NCBI GenBank assembly: GCA_028673005.1 | Contig: CM054116.1 | Span: 71,437,315-71,501,314, forward strand | DNA: 64,000 bases | Reading direction: 5' to 3' | From: Tanypteryx hageni | Taxonomy: Eukaryota; Arthropoda; Insecta; Odonata; Petaluridae | Part shown: one piece after another, positions 43,454 through 55,000 of the stretch | How the letters are laid out: each line of letters begins with the position of its first letter | How positions within the stretch are numbered: position 1 is the stretch's first letter | Notes under the pieces: generated by a model | Seen by the model: the letters and a program-made list of their open reading frames with translations, nothing else | The model's database searches: none | Told to the model about the DNA's origin: nothing | Translations under genes and position numbers: made by a program

Positions 43454-46012
43454 GTGAGCAATTATTTTCTAATTCTCAGAGTAATAATTAATATATGTGA
43501 GAGGAATGATTTTGTTTTTAACCATATTTAAATGTTCATTATGACGGTGAGAAATTCATTCATGCAGAGCAACATTTTATTTATATTTTACTTAACTTCA
43601 ACAGCGTTTTACAATGCGAGTAATCACGATAACAAAGACAAACATAAAGCCATGCCCTCGGCAGGATTCGAACCTGCGACGTTAACATTGGGAGTTAGAC
43701 ACGCTAATCACCCCTCGACCAATTGAGAGTTAAAAATAATTTTAACATGTGATCTCATATTATAAATAATTTAATAAGGAATTAACGATCTCGTCTTATG
43801 CCTGAAAATTTCCAAGAACAAGCACGTATTAAATACTTGTCATATCTCCAATAGCCTCAACAAGGTTATAAAAAACCAGATGCGCATTTCGGCTATAACG
43901 CAGCCGTCTTCAGTGGTAATTCACCGAAAATAGATTCTAAAAGAAGTCCTTGGTTAAACCAAACGAGTAACATCATCTGGAAATTAAAACTCGGGCTTGG
44001 GAGCACAGAAATATTGTTATTTTTTCTTCGGTCATTTACTGAACTCGATCCTACACATTAATCAGGAGCTACTTTTTGCAATTGTTTGCCTTGGTCAAGT
44101 TTTTCTAACAATTTATTTTCCATGGACAGTATTACCGTTCTTATTTTTTCCCATCATTAGAAAAATCAACTGATAATAAAATTGAACAGATTAGAATAGT
44201 AGGATCAGATTCTGAGGAAGAAAACCCAAGAAATTACATATTTTGTAAAAGAAAAGCTAGAACAACCAGGACTGATTTTTATTTTTTGTATGCAATATAA
44301 ACATTTTACTTTACTTGGGTATAATTTTGTTCAAAGTTTGCAAATAATTTTACAAATTCCAACAATGCTTAGTGTCATTATAAAATTGCTTATGAAATTT
44401 ATGGGAATAAATATTTTAGGGACAATGCAAATTACCAAGATTATAAATAAATATACTACCCCACGAAGTCTAATCGAATAGAACACATTTAAAACAAGGA
44501 AAGTGTCAAAAGAATTTTAGGGAGACGATATAAAATAACTAATTAACAAAAACTTTGCTTTCATTTTTGAAGTGTTTCTGAAATAACATTCTGATGTAGC
44601 CGGGCAGAAAAAATGTTAGTTCTTAAGCAGTTTTATTTACTTTGTCTAATAAATGTTCAAATCTTAAATAAGTTCCAGAATTTCTTATGTAATATGCATG
44701 AATTTGGATTTTGAAAAACTACTCATTCACTCAAAATTTACAATTAAAGAACTTTTTTAGAAAAATTTCTTTAACTATAAATTTTCAATTTTTCACTGTA
44801 GTCTCCTTACTCACATATATTCATTGTTGATTATGGTTTAGAAATGGATTATTTGATTTGTGAAACATTTTAGGATTGTCCTTATATTCAGAGAAACAAC
44901 AGCAGTAGGAACTGTACCTCTTAAACAAAAACATTTCTTTTAAGATGGATATGGAGGAATCTTCAGTATCAAACCTGCTTATACACCTTTAAGAAGTCCA
45001 TTTACATGTCAGGTATTGCAATATTCAAATGATGTTGGAAAGGAAAATAATCCTCCTAGTGAGGAAAAGAAACAAACTCTACTACAGAGGTTTAAACAGA
45101 TGTACCGGGACTACTGGTATGTCCTAGTTCCTGTGCATGTTGTAACATCAGTTGTATGGTATGGTAGTTTCTACTATATTGCAAAAAGGTAATTTATTGT
45201 ATTAAGTTAAATCTAATTATATTTCCATTAAGTTATTAGTATTATTTATTATTTAATAAAGATAACAAAAAAGTAAAGATTATTTTTCTCCATTTATTAA
45301 GATGATCTAACATATTAATAATTGTATAAAATGTAACTATAAATAATGGTAAATTTTGTAGGCTGTGCATACATTTTTTTTAACAGTGGTGTAGATGTCC
45401 CAGCTCTCTTAAAAAGTATGGGTTTTGGAGAAAGTATAGTATCCCCTCTGAGAGATTCCAGTGCTGGTCATCTTGCTGTGGCATATGCCATGTACAAGAT
45501 TGCAACCCCAGCTAGGTATACTGTTACACTTGGTGAGTTATAAATCATATTTTGGTTCATTTCAAGACATTATTTATGTTTGTCATGCAGCGAATTAACT
45601 AAGCCTGAAATAAAACTTGCTTCTTTGATTTTAAGTTAACTTTAATTTAGTTGTATTCCAATGTTCACCATTTTTCTTAATCACTAACATTATATGAAAT
45701 AAAAATAAAGTTTTTTAATTTATATTCTCATGCTATTTTTTAGGTGGAACCACCATAACTATAAATTACCTTAAGCAATGGGGATATATTAAGCCCATAC
45801 CTCCTAAAGAAAAGCTCAAAGAAATGTATGCAGAGAAAGTTGAGAGTTACCGTGAGAGAAAAGAACAGATGGTTGAAAGCTATAGAGAAAAGAAAGAGTC
45901 AGTTCGAAGTGGCCTTCAAGAGGCAAAGCAAAGTATATCTCAAGGTTTGCGTCAGGGTTTATCTACTAAGACTAAAGACGTTACAAAAAATCCTGAAGAT
46001 AAAAGCAAATAG
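43297..46012 (+). CDS. FAM210A: FAM210A-like mitochondrial membrane protein, 4 coding exons
   Basis: FAM210 proteins (DUF1279) are inner-membrane mitochondrial proteins linked to mitochondrial translation; a precise reaction is not known. Exons: 43297-43453, 44945-45188, 45387-45532, 45744-46012, with GT donors, AG acceptors and matching phases, giving 271 residues. The basic, hydroxylated start (MIVHFSYPIRINNVFTKGKH...) fits a mitochondrial presequence. The DUF1279 core runs from about RFKQMYRDYWYVLVPVH (101-117), through a membrane segment near 112-131, to ATPARYTVTLGGTTITINYL. The last ~75 residues are a highly charged helix (YRERKEQMVESYREKKESV), as in FAM210A. The length agrees with family members. 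AATAAA at 46228-46233 is a likely polyadenylation signal. FAM210B is less likely because of the long charged tail. Confidence 0.93.
43650..43722 (-). repeat. tRNA-derived element (A and B boxes intact)
   Basis: On the minus strand: an A-box-like tggtcgaggggtgattagcg, then a T arm with a perfect 5-bp stem gcagg/cctgc around ttcgaat, giving an intact B box ggttcgaatcc. The acceptor stem is not complementary (cgagggc has no partner at the 5' end), so it is a tRNA-derived SINE head or tRNA pseudogene. It lies in FAM210A intron 1. Confidence 0.7.
43775..43965 (+). repeat. Conserved-core repeat family, copy 2 (possibly SINE)
   Basis: Contains catatctccaatagcctcaa, then gcgcatttcggctataacgc and gccgtcttcagtggtaat, matching the copies near 40.0 and 63.7 kb. 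It lies next to, but opposite in orientation from, the tRNA-derived head, so the two are probably separate insertions. Confidence 0.78.
44945..45188 (+). CDS. FAM210A: FAM210A coding exon 2
   Basis: Acceptor ttcttttaag. It encodes the linker and the start of DUF1279, including LVPVHVVTSVVWYGSFYYIA, and ends in phase 2 at gtaatt. Confidence 0.92.
45387..45532 (+). CDS. FAM210A: FAM210A coding exon 3
   Basis: Acceptor tttaacag. It encodes SGVDVPALLKSMGFGE and YAMYKIATPARYTVTLG, the most conserved part of DUF1279, and ends in phase 1 at gtgagt. Confidence 0.95.
45744..46012 (+). CDS. FAM210A: FAM210A coding exon 4 and stop
   Basis: Acceptor tttttag. It encodes GGTTITINYLKQWGYIKP and the charged helical tail, ending KNPEDKSK with TAG at 46010-46012. 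An overlapping frame (45828-46091) is a shadow. Confidence 0.95.
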
Positions 46013-46227
46013 TGTGCAGGCAATGGATGCACAGAAGCATAAAAACATTCTGGAGGAGATAAATCTTGACCTATTGTATATTGGTTTTTAGTGGAGTTAA
46101 GAAAATGTATTCATTTATATAATAGAAATTAAATTAGATGAAATTTTTGAAACCAGGAAATGATTGTGCGAAAGAATGAAATTATTTCAACTTATAAAAT
46201 TATTGTAAGTTTAGTATGTTTCAATGA

Positions 46228-46233
46228 AATAAA
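46228..46233 (+). terminator. Likely FAM210A polyadenylation signal
   Basis: AATAAA 216 bases after the stop codon, followed by a T-rich stretch. It is the first canonical signal downstream of the gene. Confidence 0.6.
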
Positions 46234-46829
46234 ATTTTGGATTCAGTATAACTTTTAAAGATAAATTTTGCTTAAGCCAATTTCTGAATTAAAATCTCAA
46301 TTGAATCAAATTGAGATAAAAAATTGAAATTTGGTGTCTTATCAGGCCAACAACTCGTTGGTCATTTAACATCTATCTCAGTTCTTTCCTGGAAATACCA
46401 GCCATGTGTGTGGTTGCAGTTTTGCTGGAAAAAGGTGTATTATTTTTCTTTGCATAACTGACCAAAAAATGGCTACAATATGTTGTCAACATATCAAGCT
46501 GTTAATCAGAAAAAATAAAGGTCTAATAATCCCATGAGCTGACATGACACTAAATATTTCTCTCACGAGGCCACTAAGAGGAGCTTGTTTGAGTTACAGA
46601 AGATACGAAGCTGACCACATGCTAATAACATCATCAATAAAATAAAACTGCTTCATCATTGAAAAAGATTGGCCCCTCAAGCCTGTATTTAAATAACTGA
46701 AAGTTTTCTTCAGGAGCAGTGTTTAAATTCACATTGAGTAATAAAAAATGCATAGTTTTCATTATTTGGTCATTGCTTAAAAATTACTTGTCCAATCCAT
46801 TTCAAACTTTCAAGTATTCATTTGTGGCA

Positions 46830-47183
46830 TTAACACCTTAAGCCAGTGGCCTGAGTACATACTTGCTGGACAATTTTGGTCTTAAGTGGCAATAAAGCAA
46901 ATATGTTCTTGCCTAATGCAAATAAACCGCAATTCTTTCACCACCAAATAGTCATTCATAAAACTACTTGTGCCATAGCAGACCATTGATATGTGACCTT
47001 TCAGTAAATCACAAATTCTCTATCAGTTTGGAGCCTTTTATGCTTTATTTGAGAAAAATGGTGTAAATTACACTGCTATATTTCATGAATTTGATGGTGA
47101 AAGAATCGGTTTATTTGATTAGTATATATTTGTTCTACCCTCCCTCGTGAGTACATACTCAGACTGCTGGCTTTAGGGGTTAA
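46830..47183. mobile_element. piggyBac-type MITE (346 bp) with TTAA target
   Basis: TTAA at 46830-46833 and 47180-47183. The left end caccttaagccagtggcctg and the complement of the right end, cccctaaagccagcagtctg, are inverted; both continue agtatgtact or its equivalent. TTAA duplication with C-rich termini is the piggyBac signature. Non-coding. Confidence 0.82.
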
Positions 47184-48630
47184 TTGGGCCAGACAACCTG
47201 CTATAGCTTATTTAAACCATCAATGGAGGAATAATTTTGAAGATTCATAATAGCAAAGAAATTAATTAATGTGACTAATTTACAAAAATCTGTGGAAATT
47301 TCAGTTATTAATTTACTTCCTTGTCACTGCAATAAGGCTTTTTTTATAGAATTAAAAATTATTATAATCCCTCAAATAAAACTCCTTTAGATCTTTCATG
47401 ATCATCATTTTATAATCTGTTGCTAATGTCACTATAAATTGGAAAAATAATGTAGAAAATACTAAATTTTCACATAATAAGTTGGTCTTAATAATTAATT
47501 ATACTGATTTACATTCATTTTATTGCTTTAAATGTTAGGGTTGATATTCATGAGCAGCTCCTTAACTATAGGTGACAAAGATTATGTTTGTTATAGGCCA
47601 TCTGCAAAGGATGGTAAAAATATATTTTCGCTTAAATGTATTTTATATTTGAATGTTTAGCATATTTTAATTAAAATTATTCTTTATGACAACAAAAAAT
47701 AATTCTTTGTAATTTTTTTTGAAAGGTGATTCCTAAAACCTTCCAGCTACAGCTCTGGTGGTCAAGTAAAGGGCAACACATCACAATCTCATGGCTTCCT
47801 TAGCATTCTGTCAGCAGAAATTCTAAAACATTGATGTGAGTTATATAAATATGCTTAATTGAGAAGAAATGGAGCTAATTACTGTATTCTGGAGCTTCAT
47901 TCTCATGTAAGTTAATGCAAGTATTAAAGGAATTGTAAATGAACTTAAAGTTTTGGAAAAAATGCCTAAAATTGTTTCAAATGTTTTTTAAAACCAGTTG
48001 GTATATGAACAAGTACTTAGACTTTTAACTTTCTACAGGCACCTGCAGTTGCTCTCTTTCATACTGGAAACTTTCGTTATGAATTTTAATCGTTACCAAG
48101 ATAAGTTTTGCTTATAAGTGAGTGATAAAATCTTCTGGTAAGTCGTTCCCAACCATAGAATTTCTTATTTAAACTGCCTAATTTGAAAGATTTTTTATTG
48201 ATCATTGGAAATGGACCAAATACACTTGGTTTTTTATTACACTCATCATTATAGATAGTTTCTCCATTTTCAGCTGTAGGCACCAAAAGTATTACAGAAA
48301 CTAAATATACCATTAATTCCAACATATAGGAAGTTTTTGGGCTCAAATCCTAGAAATATCTAATATATCCATGTATGGGACACATGTATTCTAGCAAATG
48401 ATGTAACGCTAATATTTTATCATTAAACAGTGAAACTAATGAGTGAATTATTGAATGTCTTTGTAATAGGAGAAATAAATAGGTTTAAATTTATTCATAA
48501 AGAAACACAGTCAAGATAAACCTTAGGGTAGTTCTGGAGGGATTCTACAATCTGTCAATGTTATTGTTAATAAGCCATTTACATCAGCAATGAAGCAAAA
48601 GTGGGTTGATTGGATGGTGAATGGCAGACA
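47184..48630. other. Unassigned intergenic sequence
   Basis: AT-rich sequence between FAM210A and TM9SF4. No exon, RNA or element ends were recognised. The minus frame at 48086-48346 resembles nothing I know. Confidence 0.5.
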
Positions 48631-48639
48631 TTCAACAAA

Positions 48640-49105
48640 GGTGGAGAAATTTGTAAAGTAGATGTCATCACCACCTGCCAACGGATCGTGGAAGCCTGGA
48701 ATGACTACCCCGCATAAATGACAAAGTATTCGGAATATGTTACATAAGCAATAGACTAGATGGCAGTGAAGATGACACATTATGGCAAGATGACAATGAA
48801 AAAATCACAATGACCACAAAGACAGAATCTGATACTTCCAGGACAAATGATGTAAAACATCATCAAGGATGAATTGCCCAGTGACCATTAATGCTTTTTA
48901 TTTTCTTTATCATTATATTTAAATATCTTGTAATGTGTACATCTAAGTAATCAATAAATTGTAGTTAGCTGTCATTTGATTTTTGTCTTATACTGACTAC
49001 ATCGCTGAGGAAAAATCAGAAGTATTATTTCCACCTGTATAGTACACACCTCATTTTTGAGCCTGGAAAAAATGTGCATCCTATACACAGGTATTTATGG
49101 TTTTC
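48640..49105 (+). pseudogene. Pogo-like transposase C-terminal remnant and element end
   Basis: Across two frames I read VITTCQRIVEAWNDYP and then ISNRLDGSEDDTLWQDD. This is the standard C-terminus of pogo-like transposases (…AW…, …ISN.LDG.EDD.LW). The sequence tgtatagtacacacctcatt ... gtgcatcctatacacagg at 49038-49092 is Tigger-like terminal sequence. The upstream catalytic part is missing. Confidence 0.7.
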
Positions 49106-49639
49106 ATAATTATAGCTTTCAGTAGAAATAAATGTTATGCATTAGTAAACTGCAGAATGCAAACAATTTACTATTGTATCTATTGAAATTTTTATTTTGC
49201 AACTAAAAAAATTCATTGTAAAAATCACTCACCGGGATGGTTTAATAATCATTTTTAATGTTTCAGCAGCATTTTTAAATTTAGTGAGCCAAACCCCCCT
49301 TTAATTTTATAATAACAATTTCCAATAAAATGAAAATTTATTTTGTGTGAAAGTTTTCAGTGTTTTGTTGAAGGCTTGGCTTCACAGATGACATTTTGCC
49401 AGCATCTGTAAACCAGCGTCAACACATTGGAGCCAGAAGCTATGAAGCCTTCAAAATGTAAATTTGGAATCATTTACCCAGTGGGGTTTTGCCTTGTTTC
49501 TTACTTAATTTGAATTTTTAAGGAAAATTACATGACAGGCTAATGAAATTTGTTAAAATTAAGGAAATTTAGAATTCAGGTTAAGAAACATGTAGACAAA
49601 GTCCTAACAGAGGATTTGTATATATAAGCTATAATACAC

Positions 49640-49806
49640 TGCACCCCAGTTATAACACCATCGGTTATACCGCAGGTCTTCCATTCTCCATGTTTCTTGG
49701 AAAGGAAAGCATTCGTAAATATGATAGTCCTCGACTAAATCGTAGTTGTCTTATAACATGGGTTGCAGCTCCTCTGAAATCCATATTATAACTGGGGACC
49801 GGTTTA
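49640..49806. mobile_element. Small MITE with ccccagttataa ends
   Basis: The left end caccccagttataacacc and right end atattataactggggacc are inverted over about 14 bases. Internal gttataccg and cttataac motifs are related. The target duplication is not clear. Probably Tc1/mariner/pogo-derived. Confidence 0.65.
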
Positions 49807-50115
49807 TTTCCTACACCATTCAAGTTTTAAATGCATAGTTTGGCCATGGAACCCTTGCATTCAAAACCAAGAAGATTTAAGGTAAATGGTAACCAGACTC
49901 ACTTTCCCATGGAAACTTGTCAAGCTTTTGCAGCATTTGCTAGTGTTCCAGAGAAGATGGTTTGAAAGCCTCTGCTGTAGATATTACCTCTTGCACTACT
50001 ACTACTAGCTACTTGGGGGTTTGGTTTGTATGAAATTTCTCGCTAATCAATCTCTTGGATTATTATAGCCATTACTCCATCCACACACTAGGGAGGAGGT
50101 AAACTTGATGCAGGC

Positions 50116-50345
50116 CAGTGGCAGATCCAGAGGGGTCAATCACCCCCCCTAGTGCTGAAGCAGAACCGAAAAAGTATTAGCTTCACATTTACAACTCGAC
50201 ACAGTAAAACTTGTAAATTGTAACTTCATTATAATCTTATTTTAATCAAATGAAAAAGAATTTATGTGAATAACTTTTCAATTACTACTGTGAAAACATG
50301 TACTGGTATACCGCCCCCCCAAGACATTTTCTGGATCTGCTGCTG
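50116..50345. mobile_element. hAT-type MITE (230 bp)
   Basis: Starts cagtggcagatccagagggg and ends ttctggatctgctgctg, good inverted ends, with a C run near each end. The flanks atgcaggc and gtgtcggc match at 5 of 8, weak but compatible with an old 8-bp duplication. Confidence 0.75.
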
Positions 50346-51826
50346 GTGTCGGCATTAGGCTACTCTTTATGATGAGCACCAAGAGGGCCAACTGCTTAAT
50401 GCCCCTTCTGAAGGATGGAGCACTAATTTGCATGCTACTTTGAAAGGGTGTGCATCTTTTGATAATTGCTTCAGACATTTTTCTGTAAGTTTCAGTTAAG
50501 CTGGCAAATGATTACTTTTGAATTTAACAGAGGTTTCTGGCTTCACATTTCTGTGGAACTATTACACTGGAAGACCTTACAATTTTTCAGTTTCCCCTCT
50601 TGGGGCAAAAATATAGCTGTAGTGTAAGAGTTTAATGATGGGAAGAAATCATTTTTAATGTTTGTAGGTTATTTAAATATTTATACATTTATAAAATTTA
50701 TTTAAATAAAGGAGTATTCTGATAATATTCAGAAGCAATAAAGAAAGGCTATTCCATCAGTTGTAATTAAACAATACATGTTATCCATTTCCTTCAAGTG
50801 TCAGAAACTGAACTTTCAATCACAAAACTAAGAGTACGAACTCAATATTTTACATGTAGTCACAAAAACTGAGTACACAAGCAATCTTACAAGGTAACCA
50901 TTAAATGATACCAGTAGATAAATAAGGGTTATTTCCAAATTTCAACACATGACTTTGGCATTTATAGGGTCAAAAATGGGTTAATGGAATGAATCAGATA
51001 ATTCAGGAATGCTAATGTGATGTGTTCTTTAGTGAAATTGCTAAACAATGAAGTATTCCGTTAGGGACAAATATAGTTAACAGAAAACATGGAGATGCTA
51101 TCAAATAATGAATTACTTGACCCAAATCACAGAATCCTGCTGGATAGTAGGCATCATGCCAGTCACACATTTGCATGGCTTACATTTTGCAAAAAATTTA
51201 AAGCCATTATCTGCGAATACATACCAAAAATCAGTAAATGCCAATAAAATACTCTCAAATACACACACAGAAGTCATTCAATCTCACACTACTTTTTCAG
51301 TTAATAAACATTATCCATGGTTTATCCACAAAATCACACATTAAAAGTAAATTCACATGATTCCACAGTTCATCTCCTACATCTGATCTCCTAATATAAG
51401 AGGATTAAATCCACAACACTGTGAATCTTGTTGCACAGGTTCAAGCAAAAATGTGTGAACATATAATGGTCCATAGTTTACTATAAGTACTTCACTATCA
51501 TGAATATGGTAATCTTTTAATGTTAGACACTTTACAGGTCTTTCACAGCAGTTTGTTAAGTTTGACAAGCAATTTGATTTCGAGGGTACCCATTTGGGTG
51601 CATTTGAAAACTCAAAACAGGCTAACAAACAATGGCCTGAAATGTTATTCAAACTTGATAAAGACACCACAGCTCATGACTGCTTATCAACAACGTAAAG
51701 AGCTGTCATACCTCACATGGCCAATATGAGATGAACCAAGGAAAATCTAACAAGGCTCAATGACCAAAACACTGGTCTCCTTGCCCACCCATTGCAACAA
51801 ATAAATTCATTTCCAATCTATTTGAT
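50346..51826. other. Probable 3' UTR and downstream region of TM9SF4
   Basis: Nothing recognisable as coding. The part nearest 51826 is probably the TM9SF4 3' untranslated region, but I cannot place its end. Confidence 0.45.
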
Positions 51827-52066
51827 TCAATCAATTTTAACAGCAGCATAAATCTTCCGTACAAATGCATATGCAGCAAAGAAACCAATTGTGCCAGTGA
51901 GAAGCCAAAAGGTGAGTGCCATTAATGTGGTATATCCAAAATAGAGAAGAGTTGGAATAAATTCAGTAATCTCTAATTTAGTTGCAAAATAGAAAACTGA
52001 ATATGCAAAAACATATACAGCTGATCCTCCAGAGACAATGAAACTCCGCCACCACCAATGGTAATC
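51827..52066 (-). CDS. TM9SF4: TM9SF4 terminal exon
   Basis: Acceptor ttttgcag. Encodes [20 protein letters not shown] through [19 protein letters not shown] and the KID end; TGA at 51829-51827. Confidence 0.97.
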   Translation of the reverse strand, partial: DYHWWWRSFIVSGGSAVYVFAYSVFYFATKLEITEFIPTLLYFGYTTLMALTFWLLTGTIGFFAAYAFVRKIYAAVKID

Positions 52067-55000
52067 CTGCAAAAAGATCAATATTTCTTATGAGATGTTA
52101 CCTATTATGTGCCGCAAGAAATTTTCATACAATCCTTTTTATGATTTTCCATGGTGTACCCAATGGAATAAATTATTTTTTCCATGGAATACCTACAATT
52201 ATCATCAGTGTTTGTTTATAAGCAGGTAATGAGAGCTTGTACTTTTTAACCTACTTTCCAGAATGGAAATAAGCTTTCATTGTGTCTGTCTGTCCATTCC
52301 CCCTATTAACTATTAACCAATAGACCAATTTTCATGACAATTGGTCGAAATCTCTTGCTACTTTGGCCAAGCTCCCAAGGTTATTTTTTGTTGCAAAGAT
52401 TGAAGTCCTGGGTTTGATTCCAGGAACTATCCTTTCCATTTGATTTACATGAGAAATCTAAAATCCATCATGCAGGATAATTTTCTCTTGTACATTAAAA
52501 TATCTTAGAACTATAATATTGGAGTGGGATTTATACTATTCTATGAGGAAAGGAATGGAGATTCTATTTTTTTATCGTAGAATGTTGCTTATCGATCGTA
52601 TTTCTTCGAATTTCATGTAAATCCTGGCGTTTTTATCACTCATTACGAGAATGTTGCCATAGCAACAACTATTGTTGGATTCGGTGTAGTCTAATACAGG
52701 GGTCAGCAAACTTTTTAATGAAAGGGCCACATACAACCTTTCAAATGACAGATGGGCCATGTAAAATTTTCAAAGCAAGTTTTGAGAATTTTTTGATTAT
52801 GTAATATGCCATTTGCCTATATCAAAAGTATATTATATCCAAGTATGTGAAAAATATCATTTTGATATCATAAATTATACCTAATGAAAACTCCTGCTGG
52901 TAAATATACAAAATTTAAAGAAATATATGGGGTTAGGTGGGCCAGATGAAATCATTGCGTGGGCCGTCGTTTGCAGACCCTTGGTCTAACACATACATGC
53001 ATTATTTTTGCCGCACAAATAGGCGTGATCAATTTAATATTCCATTCGAATGTATTTATAATATTTTATAATGCTAAATTATGAAATTTGGGAACACAAA
53101 GATCTACATATCCGCGATGACTTTAAAGCTATTCAAGCCAATATAAGTATTAAATAAATGATAAAATGGAAAATAGGCATCACAAGTTCCGTTTGGATCA
53201 TCTTGCTTATTATATAGGTTCTGTGATACCTTGTAAATTGCTATCAATAATAACATACCCATGTTGCATTTGTGCAAAGGTGGCTAAACAAACATTGTGC
53301 CAGTTGCATGTGCATCCTTTAAAATAAAATGAGATTCTTTTATACTTTTAGAAAAAGGAATGTCCCAATCAGAGATATGGTAACACAGTTCATTTATGAA
53401 GAGAAAAATTCTTGCAATTCTTGCAGCTAAGATTGGTATTTGGCCATCTCTGGTATATAGCAACTCGAAAACCTTTTTTTAGAATTTGGGGACAGGGTTG
53501 ATCTTGGAAATATCAAGTCAATTCTGTTATACCAGAGGTAAGGAAAAATCCTTGGAATGAAATTCTGAATAAAACTGATGATCAATGTTATTCATTAGGC
53601 TCTTGTTGCACATAAAACTTGGTTATATAGGTTTGGGAATTCTTCTGCTTTATTAAGACTTTATTCATGCCTAACCTCTATTTTGATGGGCAATTACACT
53701 ATTCTACTATTGATTATCAGGTAAAATTGTATTTTTTTCTTAATTGCAATAACTATTCTTATTTTTCAGTGGCAAGTGAAAAAGGATGCCTAATTTTTTA
53801 AGTAATAAAACTTTCAATATACTTACCTCACCACAAAGCTGAAAGTACACCATTACAATGGAGATTTGTGAGCAGGAAATTACAAGAATAATGAATACTA
53901 AAAATAGAAATCCAAACAGGTAGTAGAACTGGTCTTCCCAAATAGCCGTGAAAACAAAGAACAGCTCGATGAACACAGCACCAAATGGCAGGACTCCCGC
54001 CATTAATGTACTGAAAAAAAATCATATTAAAACAATTAAAATAAGGATTTGAGTTGAAGATTGCCAACACACAATAATAAAATTAATACATCTAACCTTT
54101 TGATACTAGCCTAATTAATCATCTAACCTTGGGGTTCCCAAACTGTGAGACATGCCTCCCAAGGGAGGCATGAGACTAATCACAGGGAGCATGAAAATTT
54201 TGAATAAAATACAGGACCGTGTCTAGATATTGCATCACCCGAGGCGTTTGCAACAAAGTTGTTTACTCAACCATATCTTGATTGATGGAAATTAGAAATT
54301 ATGGTATTTGCAACATAGTTCAAAAATCGAATAAGTGACGCAGAAAACATTTGTAAAAGTTTTTGGAGAGGTTTTCATTGAAATCAAAGTTTGACACCAC
54401 TTTCGAAGGATGGCTTGAAAGATCTATTCTGATTCGTATGATTTCTAGTTTACCTTCACTCATTTTGTCTTGAGTTGGTTTTTGTGTGAGATGCTACAAA
54501 ATCCTGCGGCAAGCTTCAATGAATAATTGTCTTCACAATAAGCAATTCTCATTCTACATCTGGTAAGTGTTATTGTTTATGCTTCCTCACTTTAATTGAG
54601 TGGCTAAGCTTGCGAATTATCCAGCCAACTTGCCCAATGCAATTTCTGATCTTTTGTTTTTTTGCTGAGCTTCCAGCCAACATCAGGGGGAAAGTAGAAT
54701 TGTCGTATGCGGCCTGTTTCTTTTTTCGACATGTACCCACCTAATCACCATCCGCATGGTGAGGATTAGTCTTGTTTAAGAATGCTCAGGGCACATAAGT
54801 GCCCTGAGTGGTATACACCCGACATAGCAGGTACTAGGAGCTAAAACCAAAGTGAGCTGAAGGCTCGCCAAGAATCATCAGGGAGGTGCTATGCTGTAAA
54901 GGCTCTTCTGGAGAGGAGCCATGTTAATAAGTTTGGGAACTCCTGATCTAACCTTTATTATACCCTGCTAGTATGATCATTTTGAATAGGTTAATTCTAC

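Noticed and set aside
43297..43491. Exon 1 of FAM210A as an independent 64-residue protein
   Set aside because: A gtgagc donor at 43454 joins in phase to exon 2; the extra residues after it are intronic.
43650..43722. Functional tRNA gene
   Set aside because: T arm and B box are good but the acceptor stem does not pair; treated as tRNA-derived repeat.
45828..46091. Alternative frame ORF over FAM210A exon 4
   Set aside because: The other frame continues DUF1279 in phase and ends in a family-like charged tail.
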